Position numbers and translations under genes: made by a program. This document shows, piece after piece, positions 1 to 7,908 of a stretch of DNA of 18,304 bases; positions within the stretch are counted from its first letter, which is position 1; each line of letters starts with the position of its first letter. Source of the DNA: Bacteriovoracaceae bacterium UBA7695 (GTDB lineage: Bacteria; Bdellovibrionota; Bacteriovoracia; Bacteriovoracales; Bacteriovoracaceae). The stretch lies in contig DLGL01000054.1 of NCBI GenBank assembly GCA_002482685.1, positions 9,988 to 28,291 on the forward strand. The letters are read 5' to 3'. The notes beneath the pieces are model-generated. The model was not told the DNA's origin. It did not search any database and was given only the letters and a program-made list of their open reading frames with translations.

Positions 1-480
1 GGATACTTCTTCTCAGAAGACTGGGGTATCGAAGGGGTTTTCGGTAAAAATTCAGGTAGTGAAAACAAAACTGCTAAAAGTGTTGAAGAAACTGCTTCAA
101 AAGCATTTTACCGAAAGGTGGATACCTACATGGGAGCGATGCTGATGTGGTCTCCCTTTTATTCAAAAATTAATACTTTCAATAAAGTTTTTTATTATGA
201 CTGGATGTTCGGGCTAGGACTTGCCAGCATTAAGTCTCTTGATAACCGGAATGAAATTGGGGCGGGTGCCGGTACAAGTCTCAGTAGCGAAAATCATATA
301 GGTATCATCTGGAATACGGGCCTACGTTTTTATTTAAACGATAATTGGTCAATCCGAATGGATTTTACCGGACTTCATGCAAAGCCTAAAAATGCTTCAG
401 CCGTGAATGGAAATAATATTTCTACCAACTCATTGTTCAGTAACTATGATTTGGGTGTCGGTCTTAATTACGCTTTCTAA
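1..480 (+). CDS. Outer-membrane beta-barrel protein, C-terminal part (5' end outside window)
   Basis: The reading frame is open from base 1, so the gene starts upstream and only the last 159 residues are visible. They alternate polar and hydrophobic residues in strand-like stretches and end in the sequence LNYAF, with the terminal aromatic residue typical of outer-membrane barrels recognised by the BAM machinery. The segment WSPFYSKINTFNKVFYYD followed by a Gly-rich strand resembles the myxobacterial/Bdellovibrio outer-membrane beta-barrel domain family (TIGR04565-like), to which small barrels near gliding and adhesion genes belong. It lies 29 bases before the first TPR gene on the same strand and probably shares its operon. 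In Myxococcus, GltA, GltB and GltH are barrels of the gliding complex; a similar role here is inference. The start near base 118 (GTG) is not the true start, since the frame continues upstream without a stop. Confidence 0.75.
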   Translation, partial: GYFFSEDWGIEGVFGKNSGSENKTAKSVEETASKAFYRKVDTYMGAMLMWSPFYSKINTFNKVFYYDWMFGLGLASIKSLDNRNEIGAGAGTSLSSENHIGIIWNTGLRFYLNDNWSIRMDFTGLHAKPKNASAVNGNNISTNSLFSNYDLGVGLNYAF

Positions 481-509
481 GATATAAGCTTAAAAAAAGG
501 AGAACACTG

Positions 510-1919
510 ATGTTCTCAAAAATACTTCTTACTCTTTTTATCACTTCCACTGCTTTGGCGTCTTATGACTCTGCGGAAAAGCAATATGGAAAAGGCACGA
601 TTTCCTTAAGTGGTTACCGAAGAACGATTATCGAACTAGTTAATAGTGGATATCACTTCTCGGCTGTCCCATGGATGAAGGATTTCCTGGTGAAAAACAC
701 TAAAACTCTGGATGCTGACTTAGAAGAAGCTTTCGATAAAATGCTTTATGTTACCGGTGTTAAACCTTTTGAATCCCTACCCGAGGAGATTCTTTCACGT
801 TCTACATCAGGTAACATTCGCTACATCCTTGCTAAACGATTACTAAAACAAAACAGGCTTCAGGATGCTCTTACTTTACTCAACAGAGTAAATGGAGATC
901 ACCCAGCTTATCCGTATGTTTCTAATATGAAGGGAACAATTTATTCTTCTTTGGGGAAATCTGGTGAAGCTGAAACACAGTTTAAAGACTGTATCCGCGT
1001 TTCGGAACGGGCAAGCGGCAATAGTGATTCCCGTCTGCAAAAATCCCAGCTTCTTCTTAATAGAGACTATTGTATAGCAGGAGTTGCAAGAGTTCAGTTC
1101 GCTTCAAAAAACTACCAAAAAGCAGAGTTTAACTATCTTGATGTCCAGAAAACGTCTTTTGTGTGGCCCGAGATTCTTTTTGAGGAAGCCTGGACTAGTT
1201 ACTATGTAAAAAACTACAACCGCACATTAGGTAAGCTTGTTTCTTATAAGGCTCCAGTATTTGATTTCGTATTTAAACCTGAAGTTGAAGTGCTGACAGC
1301 TCTTACTTATATGAAAATGTGTCTTTATGAAGATGCCAAAAAGACGGCCGATGACTTCTATTCGACTCTTTTTGAGCCTTCAAAGGATCTCAGAACATTT
1401 ATTAACTCGCGTGGTAAAGATTATCGATACTACTATAATCTAGTTGCTGATAATGAAAAAAATAAGGCCATGCCGTTGCCAATTCTTGAATCAATCTTGA
1501 AATCGATTCGCAAAGAGGGGGCTTTCCTCGAAATGAAAGGGGCCCTATCTATGGCAATGGCGGAATATAACCGTTTGGCCAAGCAGAGGAAGTCCGGTTT
1601 TCGTTCTAACCTTATCCGTAATATCAAAGTTGTATTAGGCGAGTATAGAACAGTTATCGGTGCTTATGTACGATCTGGTTTGGTTTCAAAATATAGTGAA
1701 CTCTATTCTGCCTTTGAAAGTATGAGCTATATTAAACTTGAAATTCTTGCTTTAAGAAAAGAGCGCCTATATCAAACCGATACAAGCTTGAAGGGTAAAA
1801 AACGCGGGGACGTTAAATACATCCAACGAAATGATAAGCAATATTTTTGGACATTTAATGGAGAGTTCTGGGCCGACGAGCTTGGAGACTATGTTTTTGC
1901 GCTGAGGTCTGAATGTTAA
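510..1919 (+). CDS. Secreted TPR-repeat protein (GltC-like position in gliding-type cluster)
   Basis: This 469-aa protein begins with a clear signal peptide (hydrophobic residues 4-17, likely cut after Ala17 or Ser18) and is expected in the periplasm. Residues about 104-170 and 185-285 form helical pairs with TPR spacing, for example the helices around RYILAKRLLKQNRLQDALTLL and the following MKGTIYSSLGKSGEAETQF. No catalytic motif was seen, so it is most likely a scaffold. A good Shine-Dalgarno (AAGGAG, 497-502) precedes the ATG. The last seven bases overlap the start of the next TPR gene, indicating translational coupling. Its position after a barrel gene and before a long TPR gene recalls GltC of Myxococcus, a TPR protein encoded next to barrels; the orthology is not demonstrated. 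It could be simply a generic TPR envelope protein. Confidence 0.82.
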   Translation: MFSKILLTLFITSTALASYDSAEKQYGKGTISLSGYRRTIIELVNSGYHFSAVPWMKDFLVKNTKTLDADLEEAFDKMLYVTGVKPFESLPEEILSRSTSGNIRYILAKRLLKQNRLQDALTLLNRVNGDHPAYPYVSNMKGTIYSSLGKSGEAETQFKDCIRVSERASGNSDSRLQKSQLLLNRDYCIAGVARVQFASKNYQKAEFNYLDVQKTSFVWPEILFEEAWTSYYVKNYNRTLGKLVSYKAPVFDFVFKPEVEVLTALTYMKMCLYEDAKKTADDFYSTLFEPSKDLRTFINSRGKDYRYYYNLVADNEKNKAMPLPILESILKSIRKEGAFLEMKGALSMAMAEYNRLAKQRKSGFRSNLIRNIKVVLGEYRTVIGAYVRSGLVSKYSELYSAFESMSYIKLEILALRKERLYQTDTSLKGKKRGDVKYIQRNDKQYFWTFNGEFWADELGDYVFALRSEC

Positions 1920-4783
1920 AGTTTTTTTTCTTTCTACTCTTTACACAAGCGGCTTTTTCTCAGAAATTATCTATGGATGAGAGACGCAAGCAGATCATCT
2001 CGATTGTAGATGACGAAATTTCTGAAGTTACTCGGATTGCAAAACAAGAAAATTTTGGTAACCCTGATACGCTTCTGCGCATCTCTGAATTGAATCTTGA
2101 AAAAGGACGACTTTGGAGAGAAACAGAAAATGAGAAGTATCTCGCAGTCCCACTGGATGATCGGCGTCGGATAAATCGGACAGACTTTTTTAAAAAGTCT
2201 TCGCAGTATTTTGATGCTGCAAATGATACGGCTGAATTAGTTGTAAAAAGATTCCCTCGTTATAAGGCTTTGGCAGAAGTTTATTATATTCTAGCCTACA
2301 ACAATAAAGAACTTGGTCAAAATGATAAAGCACAACGGTACTTTAAACTTGCAGCTGGAAAGTCTAATTCAAATTCAAAAATTGCTCTTAAATCAAAGTC
2401 AGCCTTAGCGGATTACCTTTATAATTCTAATAAATATAGAGAAGCAATTCCTCTTTATGAACAGGCCCTGGCAAAAACAGATGAAAGATTCTGGACTAAG
2501 GATGCTTTCAATCTTGCATGGAGCTACTATAGAACTCAAAATTTTGATAAGGCCATCAGCCTTATGCGGGATATTCATAAAAAAAGTGCCAACAATAAAT
2601 ATATAAATATGCGCACTCAGGTTGAAAGAGATATTGGCATATTCTTTGTCGATGCCGGTCGCATGAATGATGCTATAAAGTTTTATGAAGCACTTGGAAT
2701 TAATTACACGGAACAGTTTGTAAAAATCGCTTCAAGTATAACTACTCAAGGACGATTTGATCAGGCGCAAAGTCTTCTTAAAGAAGCAGAAAAATACGAA
2801 AAAAATCAGTCTCGTAAAGTTGCTATTTATCTCGCTCAGATTGAACTATTTGATAAGTTCAATAAGCCCCGAAATCACTTGATTGCTTCTAAAAAACTAA
2901 TGGCAATTCATAAGGTTAGTCCATTGGACGAAGATCAGTTAAAAGTTTTTACCTATCAGGTTAATAAAAAAGCTGCTGAATTACAGAAAGTTGTGGCATC
3001 AAATGTCTATAAACAAGTGCCCAAAGTTCTTAAACAGAAATCAGCCCAAGCAATAAGTTACTTTGAGCTTTCTGCTCAATTAAGCCCTAAACAAAAAGCT
3101 GAAAAAACTTTCTTCCAGGGGGAGACTGCTTACGCAGCTAATGATTTCAGTAAAGCTTTGTCTCTGTATGTTGAAGCTTTTGATGCTGCAAAATCAACAG
3201 GCGAATCGAAAATTCAAACTCAAAGTCTTGAGGGTATGCTGTCGTCACTATCGCAGAAATCACTAAGTAAAAATGTAGCAGAGAAATACTACAGTGCTGT
3301 TTACAGTCGTTATCTGAATGTCGATCGAAAATCGGATAGGGCAAATTCCATCTATGTTAAACTTTTTAACTCACAGTTTGACAGCAAAGATGTTCCTGCC
3401 GCCGAGAAAACGCTTGAATCGTTTGCAGTGAATTTTCCCAAAGACTATAAAACCCAGGAAGCAATGTTAGCGCGGGTTATGGAGCATTATCGTAACTCCA
3501 AAAACAATAATAAGGTCAAAGCTTATGTAAATGATATTAATAATGGGAAGTACAAAGTTTCTCAAAAGTATGCTGAAGCTCTCCGCACCCTTATGACTAA
3601 ATTCCAGATTGAGGGAGTTCAACAATCACTTGAAAGAGGTGAGAAGGATGTAGCTTTACGAGGCTATCATAAAATTTACGAAAATCCTGACAGTACACCT
3701 AAAGCCAAGACAAATGCCGCGTATAACTTATCGGCACTTTATTATGAAATGGGTAATTCTAATCAAAGTTACAGTTGGGGTGTCGTTGCGGTTAAGGAGA
3801 TGGAAGCATCTGATGTGGTGAAGTTTTCAGATTCTTACTTGTCTATTGCTGCCGGGTTATTTCTCAAGCAGCATTTTGAACAGTCATCCGACATGTCTTT
3901 TAAAGTTCTGGCAAAACTTTGCAAAGAAAATTCATCCAATAAAGGTGTTGCATATAAAAATGCCGTTTTTATTGCCCTCGCTAATGGGGATCTGGACAAG
4001 GCGATGGAGATCAAAGAATTTGGTAAATCGTGCTCATTACCAGATGCAGCCATCGCAGAAGTTACAATCGAATTGATTAAAGATCTGGGTAAAGCTAAAC
4101 GTTGGGAGCAATTTGAAACGCAGCTCGTAGAACTAGAAAAAAACTCTAAAAACTATCCAGTTCTAATTAAACCTTACGAAGATCTTAGAAAGGTCTACAT
4201 CAATCTGGGCGACCCAAATAAGGCCCGGGAAATTGAAGAAAAACAAAACAAGTTTTATTCTCAATCAAAAGCTCAAAAACTTGATATCCCGGTTGAAGCT
4301 CTCGATTTAGTCGCTTTAAAAATGCTTTCATATCTTCAGGAAAGAAATCAAAAACTGGATCAAATCGAGCTCAGATTTCCAGAGAGTGAATTTAATACTG
4401 CCGTAAAATCTAAATTGAAGATTCTAGATCAAATGACTGCCCAGGTTAATACCTTACAGAATCTAGGATCGGGTAAAGGAATTGTTGATGCTTATAAATA
4501 CGTTATCGATGCTTATGAGAAATTTGGAAATAATCTAAAAAATTTCAGTCCGGAAGGAAAGTCACCCGAATATATTGCTAGTTTTCAAAAAGCGATGAGT
4601 GAAGTCTATAACCCTATGCTATCAAATGCACGTAAACAACGTAATGAAATCACAAAACTCATCAAAGAGAACCGGATTCTAAGTATGTCGAACTTTGCAG
4701 TTACCTTAAACTCAAATGAAGCGTTTAAACGCTATATTACAACCAAACAAGCAGTTCTCATGGACCGCGGAGGTAAAAGATGA
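1913..4783 (+). CDS. Large secreted TPR protein (GltD/AgmU-like)
   Basis: This 956-aa protein starts with a short signal peptide (hydrophobic residues 2-15, likely cut near AFS-Q) and is otherwise almost entirely alpha-helical. TPR-like helix pairs can be seen around residues 115-240 (YYILAYNNKELGQNDKAQRY and the DAFNLAWSYYRTQNFDKAI repeat), 260-300, 390-430 and 610-720. The last 150 residues are charged and may form coiled coil. No enzyme motif is seen. The start overlaps the previous gene by seven bases and the stop overlaps the next start in ATGA, so the three TPR genes are translationally coupled. A very long periplasmic TPR protein directly before a TPR lipoprotein, a small protein and an FHA protein matches GltD (AgmU) in the Myxococcus G1 gliding cluster, where it takes part in the trans-envelope complex. 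This assignment rests on architecture and order only. Confidence 0.83.
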   Translation: MLKFFFFLLFTQAAFSQKLSMDERRKQIISIVDDEISEVTRIAKQENFGNPDTLLRISELNLEKGRLWRETENEKYLAVPLDDRRRINRTDFFKKSSQYFDAANDTAELVVKRFPRYKALAEVYYILAYNNKELGQNDKAQRYFKLAAGKSNSNSKIALKSKSALADYLYNSNKYREAIPLYEQALAKTDERFWTKDAFNLAWSYYRTQNFDKAISLMRDIHKKSANNKYINMRTQVERDIGIFFVDAGRMNDAIKFYEALGINYTEQFVKIASSITTQGRFDQAQSLLKEAEKYEKNQSRKVAIYLAQIELFDKFNKPRNHLIASKKLMAIHKVSPLDEDQLKVFTYQVNKKAAELQKVVASNVYKQVPKVLKQKSAQAISYFELSAQLSPKQKAEKTFFQGETAYAANDFSKALSLYVEAFDAAKSTGESKIQTQSLEGMLSSLSQKSLSKNVAEKYYSAVYSRYLNVDRKSDRANSIYVKLFNSQFDSKDVPAAEKTLESFAVNFPKDYKTQEAMLARVMEHYRNSKNNNKVKAYVNDINNGKYKVSQKYAEALRTLMTKFQIEGVQQSLERGEKDVALRGYHKIYENPDSTPKAKTNAAYNLSALYYEMGNSNQSYSWGVVAVKEMEASDVVKFSDSYLSIAAGLFLKQHFEQSSDMSFKVLAKLCKENSSNKGVAYKNAVFIALANGDLDKAMEIKEFGKSCSLPDAAIAEVTIELIKDLGKAKRWEQFETQLVELEKNSKNYPVLIKPYEDLRKVYINLGDPNKAREIEEKQNKFYSQSKAQKLDIPVEALDLVALKMLSYLQERNQKLDQIELRFPESEFNTAVKSKLKILDQMTAQVNTLQNLGSGKGIVDAYKYVIDAYEKFGNNLKNFSPEGKSPEYIASFQKAMSEVYNPMLSNARKQRNEITKLIKENRILSMSNFAVTLNSNEAFKRYITTKQAVLMDRGGKR

Positions 4784-5682
4784 AAGTAGCAAGTTTGCTG
4801 ATTCTTTTATCAATAGTTGGGTGCTCATCGGGACCCAAAATTGACGTTCCACCTGAACCAGCACCGAGTGACGTTTCCAAAGAATCTTTTAACAAAGGTA
4901 AAATATTAAAAACTACCGAAGTAAAAGATTTTTATAATGCCAATTCTAAGGCAATGAATCCAGCACTTCAGGATGAGACACTTGATAGGTACTCGATTGA
5001 AGAAATTGAGCAATTGGCCGATACAAAAGACCCCATATTTGAAATAGCACTACGGTGTTCAAAAAAAGATTACGATCAGGCGTTTTCAGCAGCAGCGAAA
5101 GTATTCAATCAATATCAAAAAATTCCATCTTACTGGAATATGATTGCCAGTTGTCACCTGAATCAGGGTGCCAGCCGCAAGGCTTTATTATTCTATAACA
5201 AAGCACTTGAGGTCTCCCCAGGTTATGTCCCAGCCTTAAATAATATCGGTGTTCTCTACTCCCGTCAGGGTGAAGATCAGAAGGCTTTAGTTGCTTTTGA
5301 GAAGGCAAATAAACAGTCTCGCTTTGCCAAAACTCCGCGGTACAACCTGGCACGGCTTTATCTACGATATGGCCTGGCAGATCAGGCGCTACCACTATTT
5401 CAGGGTCTTTTAAATGAATCGTCAAAAGATATTGATCTTTTAAACGCTGTAGCTAGTGCACATTTCATGCTTTCAGATTATGAGAGTGCAGCTGTTAATT
5501 TTAGGAAAATTCCTGCTTCTGCTTATGAACGTGCAGAAATTGGACTTAACTATGCTTTTACGCTTAAAAAATTAGGTAAAGAAGATGAAGCCAGAAAAGT
5601 TTTCTCGGACATTTCGGAACCAAAGAATAAGAATCTCAAGAATTACTATTCGACAATCGGAAAACAATTGGGAGTCAAATAA
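4780..5682 (+). CDS. TPR-repeat outer-membrane lipoprotein (GltE-like)
   Basis: This 300-aa protein has a type II signal peptide with the lipobox IVGC, so Cys15 should be lipidated. Ser at the following position favours sorting to the outer membrane. Residues 16-90 look like a low-complexity, Pro-rich linker and spacer. From about residue 95 to 285 there are at least four good TPR units, including one with PSYWNMIASCHLNQGASRKA, then LNNIGVLYSRQGEDQKALVA, then RYNLARLYLRYGLADQALPL. The start is embedded in the stop of the preceding gene (ATGA). The end overlaps the next start by one base (TAATG). Such proteins usually bind partner proteins. In a gliding-type cluster this would correspond to GltE, but this is inferred from order and architecture. 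A PilF-like pilotin role is an alternative that cannot be excluded from sequence alone. Confidence 0.83.
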   Translation: MKVASLLILLSIVGCSSGPKIDVPPEPAPSDVSKESFNKGKILKTTEVKDFYNANSKAMNPALQDETLDRYSIEEIEQLADTKDPIFEIALRCSKKDYDQAFSAAAKVFNQYQKIPSYWNMIASCHLNQGASRKALLFYNKALEVSPGYVPALNNIGVLYSRQGEDQKALVAFEKANKQSRFAKTPRYNLARLYLRYGLADQALPLFQGLLNESSKDIDLLNAVASAHFMLSDYESAAVNFRKIPASAYERAEIGLNYAFTLKKLGKEDEARKVFSDISEPKNKNLKNYYSTIGKQLGVK

Positions 5683-5933
5683 TGAAACTCATTATTTTTA
5701 TAACACTACTTATTTCAGTGAACTCTCAAGCCCAGGAACCCAAAAAAAATATTCGGTATGAGTACAAAAAATTCGAAAAATTTGATTTTGATGAAATTGG
5801 AGTTGAAGGTGAGGCTGGTGCCCCGGGAGATATTTCTGTAAATCCGAGACTTAGAAAAGAATTGAAAAATAAACTTCCCGAAAGAGAAAATTTTAACAAA
5901 GAAATGAGAAAGTCCATCGACGTCGTTCGCTAA
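5682..5933 (+). CDS. Small secreted protein of gliding-type operon (GltF-like position)
   Basis: This 83-aa protein has a signal peptide (hydrophobic residues 2-13, cut probably after the Ala of SQAQ), leaving a mature peptide of about 65 residues. That peptide has a charged stretch (YEYKKFEKFDFDEI), a short Gly/Pro-rich core (GVEGEAGAPGDISV) and a basic, helical C-terminal segment ending in SIDVVR. No family is recognised with certainty. The start is coupled to the upstream lipoprotein by a one-base overlap and the FHA gene follows after 14 bases, so it is a real operon member rather than a chance frame. A small protein at this place would correspond in position to GltF of Myxococcus; whether it is homologous is unknown. 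The compact EGE-x(4)-PGD core looks like a docking motif, which is inference. Confidence 0.7.
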   Translation: MKLIIFITLLISVNSQAQEPKKNIRYEYKKFEKFDFDEIGVEGEAGAPGDISVNPRLRKELKNKLPERENFNKEMRKSIDVVR

Positions 5934-5947
5934 GATCAGGACTTATC

Positions 5948-6964
5948 ATGTTTGAATTAAAAGCTTTAAACGCTTCAAGTAAAATTCAAGGTGGTGTCTT
6001 TACAACGGGTCGCTTTATTTTAGGCCGTGCCGAGAGCTGCGATCTTATCATAAAACAAGAAGGAATTTCTGCGGTGCATGCAGTAATAGAAATTCTTCCG
6101 AATTCGGCCATTCTCTACGATATGAATTCTACGAATGGAACTTATGTTAATGATGAAAAAATTATCTCCCATGAGTTGAAACCTGGGGATATATTTAGTC
6201 TTGCCGATGTTGAATTTAGATTTCAGCATTATATGCGAACAGAGTTAGCTTCCTCTATTCTTGATGCATTAGAGCCAGAAAGGGGATCAGCATCCATCGT
6301 AATGAGAAGAGAGTTGCCTAAGCATGCCCCCATAGTTTCAGACCTTGTTCCTTCAATCGTTCATCCACTTTCATCTGACCCTAAAGCTGAATTTTCAGAA
6401 TACATATTTGAAGATAAAAGTGATCTCTACCCAATATTCAAATATCAATCTATCAAGCATGCGGTGGAAGTGATTATTCTTTTTAAGGATCAGGTTTTAA
6501 GTATAAATTATCTTCCTGATGGGTTGTCGACATTTTATCTAACCGGCCAGGGCCAGGCGAACGATGAGCTGGAACTCCCATTTTTGCAAAAGACTGAAAA
6601 ATATAAGTTTGTTGAAATCCTTAAGAAGTCGTCAATTGTTCATACCATCCCGGGATTTGGAATTTTTTATCTAAGCTCCAAACGAACTGATACAGGCCAC
6701 CAGGGAGCCTCATTTGAATTACACGATTATGATTTGGTTAGAATCCATAAAGATGATCTACAACTATTTGTTCGAAATGTCGTAGCTCCTCCCAAAGTGA
6801 TGTCGGCACCTATTCTTAAAAAGGATCCACTTTTTAGAAACATACTCTTGTCGTGTTTTATATTAATGGTTGCAATCATTTCATCGATTAAGCAGATCCC
6901 CCAAGAGAAACAAAAAAATGATTCGAAATCTCAGGTCCGACTTGCGATGATTCTTGATAGGTAG
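5948..6964 (+). CDS. FHA-domain protein with one C-terminal membrane helix (GltG-like, tail missing)
   Basis: Residues 1-95 form a forkhead-associated domain, which binds phosphothreonine peptides. The key residues are all present: Gly26-Arg27, Ser41 and His44 (SAVH), and Asn63-Gly64-Thr65 in STNGTYVN. Residues about 165-278 form a second beta-rich domain starting HAVEVIILFKDQVLSI, of the type that follows FHA domains in myxobacterial gliding proteins. A hydrophobic helix spans about 299-314, preceded by positive residues, so the FHA part is cytoplasmic. Only 24 residues follow it. Myxococcus GltG is, as far as I know, an FHA protein with a periplasmic TonB-like C-terminal region; none is present here. 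The ATG is preceded by CAGGA in the 14-base gap. The stop lies one base from the stop of the convergent motor operon. The missing tail may be original or due to rearrangement. Confidence 0.82.
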   Translation: MFELKALNASSKIQGGVFTTGRFILGRAESCDLIIKQEGISAVHAVIEILPNSAILYDMNSTNGTYVNDEKIISHELKPGDIFSLADVEFRFQHYMRTELASSILDALEPERGSASIVMRRELPKHAPIVSDLVPSIVHPLSSDPKAEFSEYIFEDKSDLYPIFKYQSIKHAVEVIILFKDQVLSINYLPDGLSTFYLTGQGQANDELELPFLQKTEKYKFVEILKKSSIVHTIPGFGIFYLSSKRTDTGHQGASFELHDYDLVRIHKDDLQLFVRNVVAPPKVMSAPILKKDPLFRNILLSCFILMVAIISSIKQIPQEKQKNDSKSQVRLAMILDR

Positions 6965-6965
6965 T

Positions 6966-7478
6966 TTATTCATTTACTGCAGCAATAAATTTCACATTTT
7001 TGTAACCTGCAGATTCACACGAATGAATAATTTTTTTTAGATAGCTATACTTCAGACTTTTATCAACTACAAGATGGATAATTCCAGAAAATGGTTTTGC
7101 CTTCTGTGAAAATTTTCCTGAGGCTTCTATCCTTCTTCGGATGTCGGACAGATGCTTTAAAAGTGGTATTATTATCTTTCCGCTTTTATCAAAAATCTGA
7201 GATGGTTTTAAATTATCTGAATTTACAACTTCCAGATCATCTACCCAGATTTGACTCGTCGATACTTGAATCACAACCCCTTTAGAATTGATTGTTATAA
7301 ATTTGGATTTTGGTAGCTGTATGTTCTTTGCGACATTAGTCACTAATCCAGAATGATTCTGGCCTTTAAGCATAAAAACCAATACGAGAAGTAGAATGTT
7401 TATGATGGAGATTAAACCTGAAAACCGGGTCTTCTCTTTGTTTGATCTTCTCATTTGTATTGAATTTAGTTTTGCCAT
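6966..7478 (-). CDS. ExbD/TolR-family motor subunit (second TolR, AglQ/AglS-like)
   Basis: This 170-aa protein has the usual TolR plan: a short basic cytoplasmic N-terminus, one membrane helix (about 20-37) and a periplasmic domain. The periplasmic part shows the family pattern FITINSKGVVIQV, then DKSLKYSYLKKIIHSCESAG, then a short beta strand. It is the last gene of a TolQ-TolR-TolR operon, starting 4 bases after the preceding stop. In Myxococcus the gliding motor has one TolQ-like protein (AglR) and two TolR-like proteins (AglQ, AglS), the same composition as here. Such subunits normally use a membrane Asp to couple proton flow to movement. Here the matching place reads SIINILLLVLVF, with Asn27 instead of Asp. 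The periplasmic part is longer than in E. coli TolR or ExbD. Which of AglQ or AglS it matches cannot be decided. Confidence 0.85.
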   Translation of the reverse strand: MAKLNSIQMRRSNKEKTRFSGLISIINILLLVLVFMLKGQNHSGLVTNVAKNIQLPKSKFITINSKGVVIQVSTSQIWVDDLEVVNSDNLKPSQIFDKSGKIIIPLLKHLSDIRRRIEASGKFSQKAKPFSGIIHLVVDKSLKYSYLKKIIHSCESAGYKNVKFIAAVNE

Positions 7479-7482
7479 TGCT

Positions 7483-7896
7483 CTAACCTAAATTCCCGAG
7501 AACAACATCGGAAAAATGTTGGTCTTTAGCAGTATCAATGATGTGAATTATATCCTGATAAGTAACATCATCAGTAGGATTAATCTCAATTCGAGATTGC
7601 TTCTCATCTGTCTTAGCAATTTCTCCCAGTGCTTTGTGAAGTTCGGCCATGTCCCAGTGCTCAGTAACCCGTTTAATTTTTTTTAAAAGGATTGAAGGAT
7701 TACCAGAAAAAATCGATATTTGTTGCAGATCAACACGGATAATTATTGTGGATCCAGACCTGTCTTTTATTGAAGATGAAACTTCAATCTCGGCAAATTT
7801 CGCAAGATCAGGCAGAACTAAAACCAAGACGAGAAGAATCATCACCAGATTGAGCATGGGCAAGATATTGAGAATGTTTTTAACTTTTGTTCTCAT
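7483..7896 (-). CDS. ExbD/TolR-family motor subunit (first TolR, AglQ/AglS-like)
   Basis: This 137-aa protein is of standard TolR/ExbD length. It has a short basic N-terminus, a membrane helix at about 11-29 and a periplasmic domain whose C-terminal part (DDVTYQDIIHIIDTAKDQHF followed by SDVVLG) is the classic ExbD/TolR fold signature. It starts 12 bases after the TolQ-like stop, with only a weak Shine-Dalgarno, which suggests translational coupling. In the helix the family consensus P-L-I-D-V is replaced by PMLNLVMILLV, so the channel Asp is Asn16 here. The nearest acid, Asp30 in LPDLAKF, lies at the periplasmic end of the helix, not in the usual place. It would work with the TolQ-like subunit and the second TolR as a motor in the inner membrane. 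Confidence 0.87.
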   Translation of the reverse strand: MRTKVKNILNILPMLNLVMILLVLVLVLPDLAKFAEIEVSSSIKDRSGSTIIIRVDLQQISIFSGNPSILLKKIKRVTEHWDMAELHKALGEIAKTDEKQSRIEINPTDDVTYQDIIHIIDTAKDQHFSDVVLGNLG

Positions 7897-7908
7897 ACTG
7901 TCCCGGAT

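Noticed and set aside
5105..5425. 106-codon open frame on the minus strand inside the TPR lipoprotein gene
   Set aside because: It is antisense to a well-supported TPR gene, has no Shine-Dalgarno or known domain, and reads as a shadow of the coding frame.
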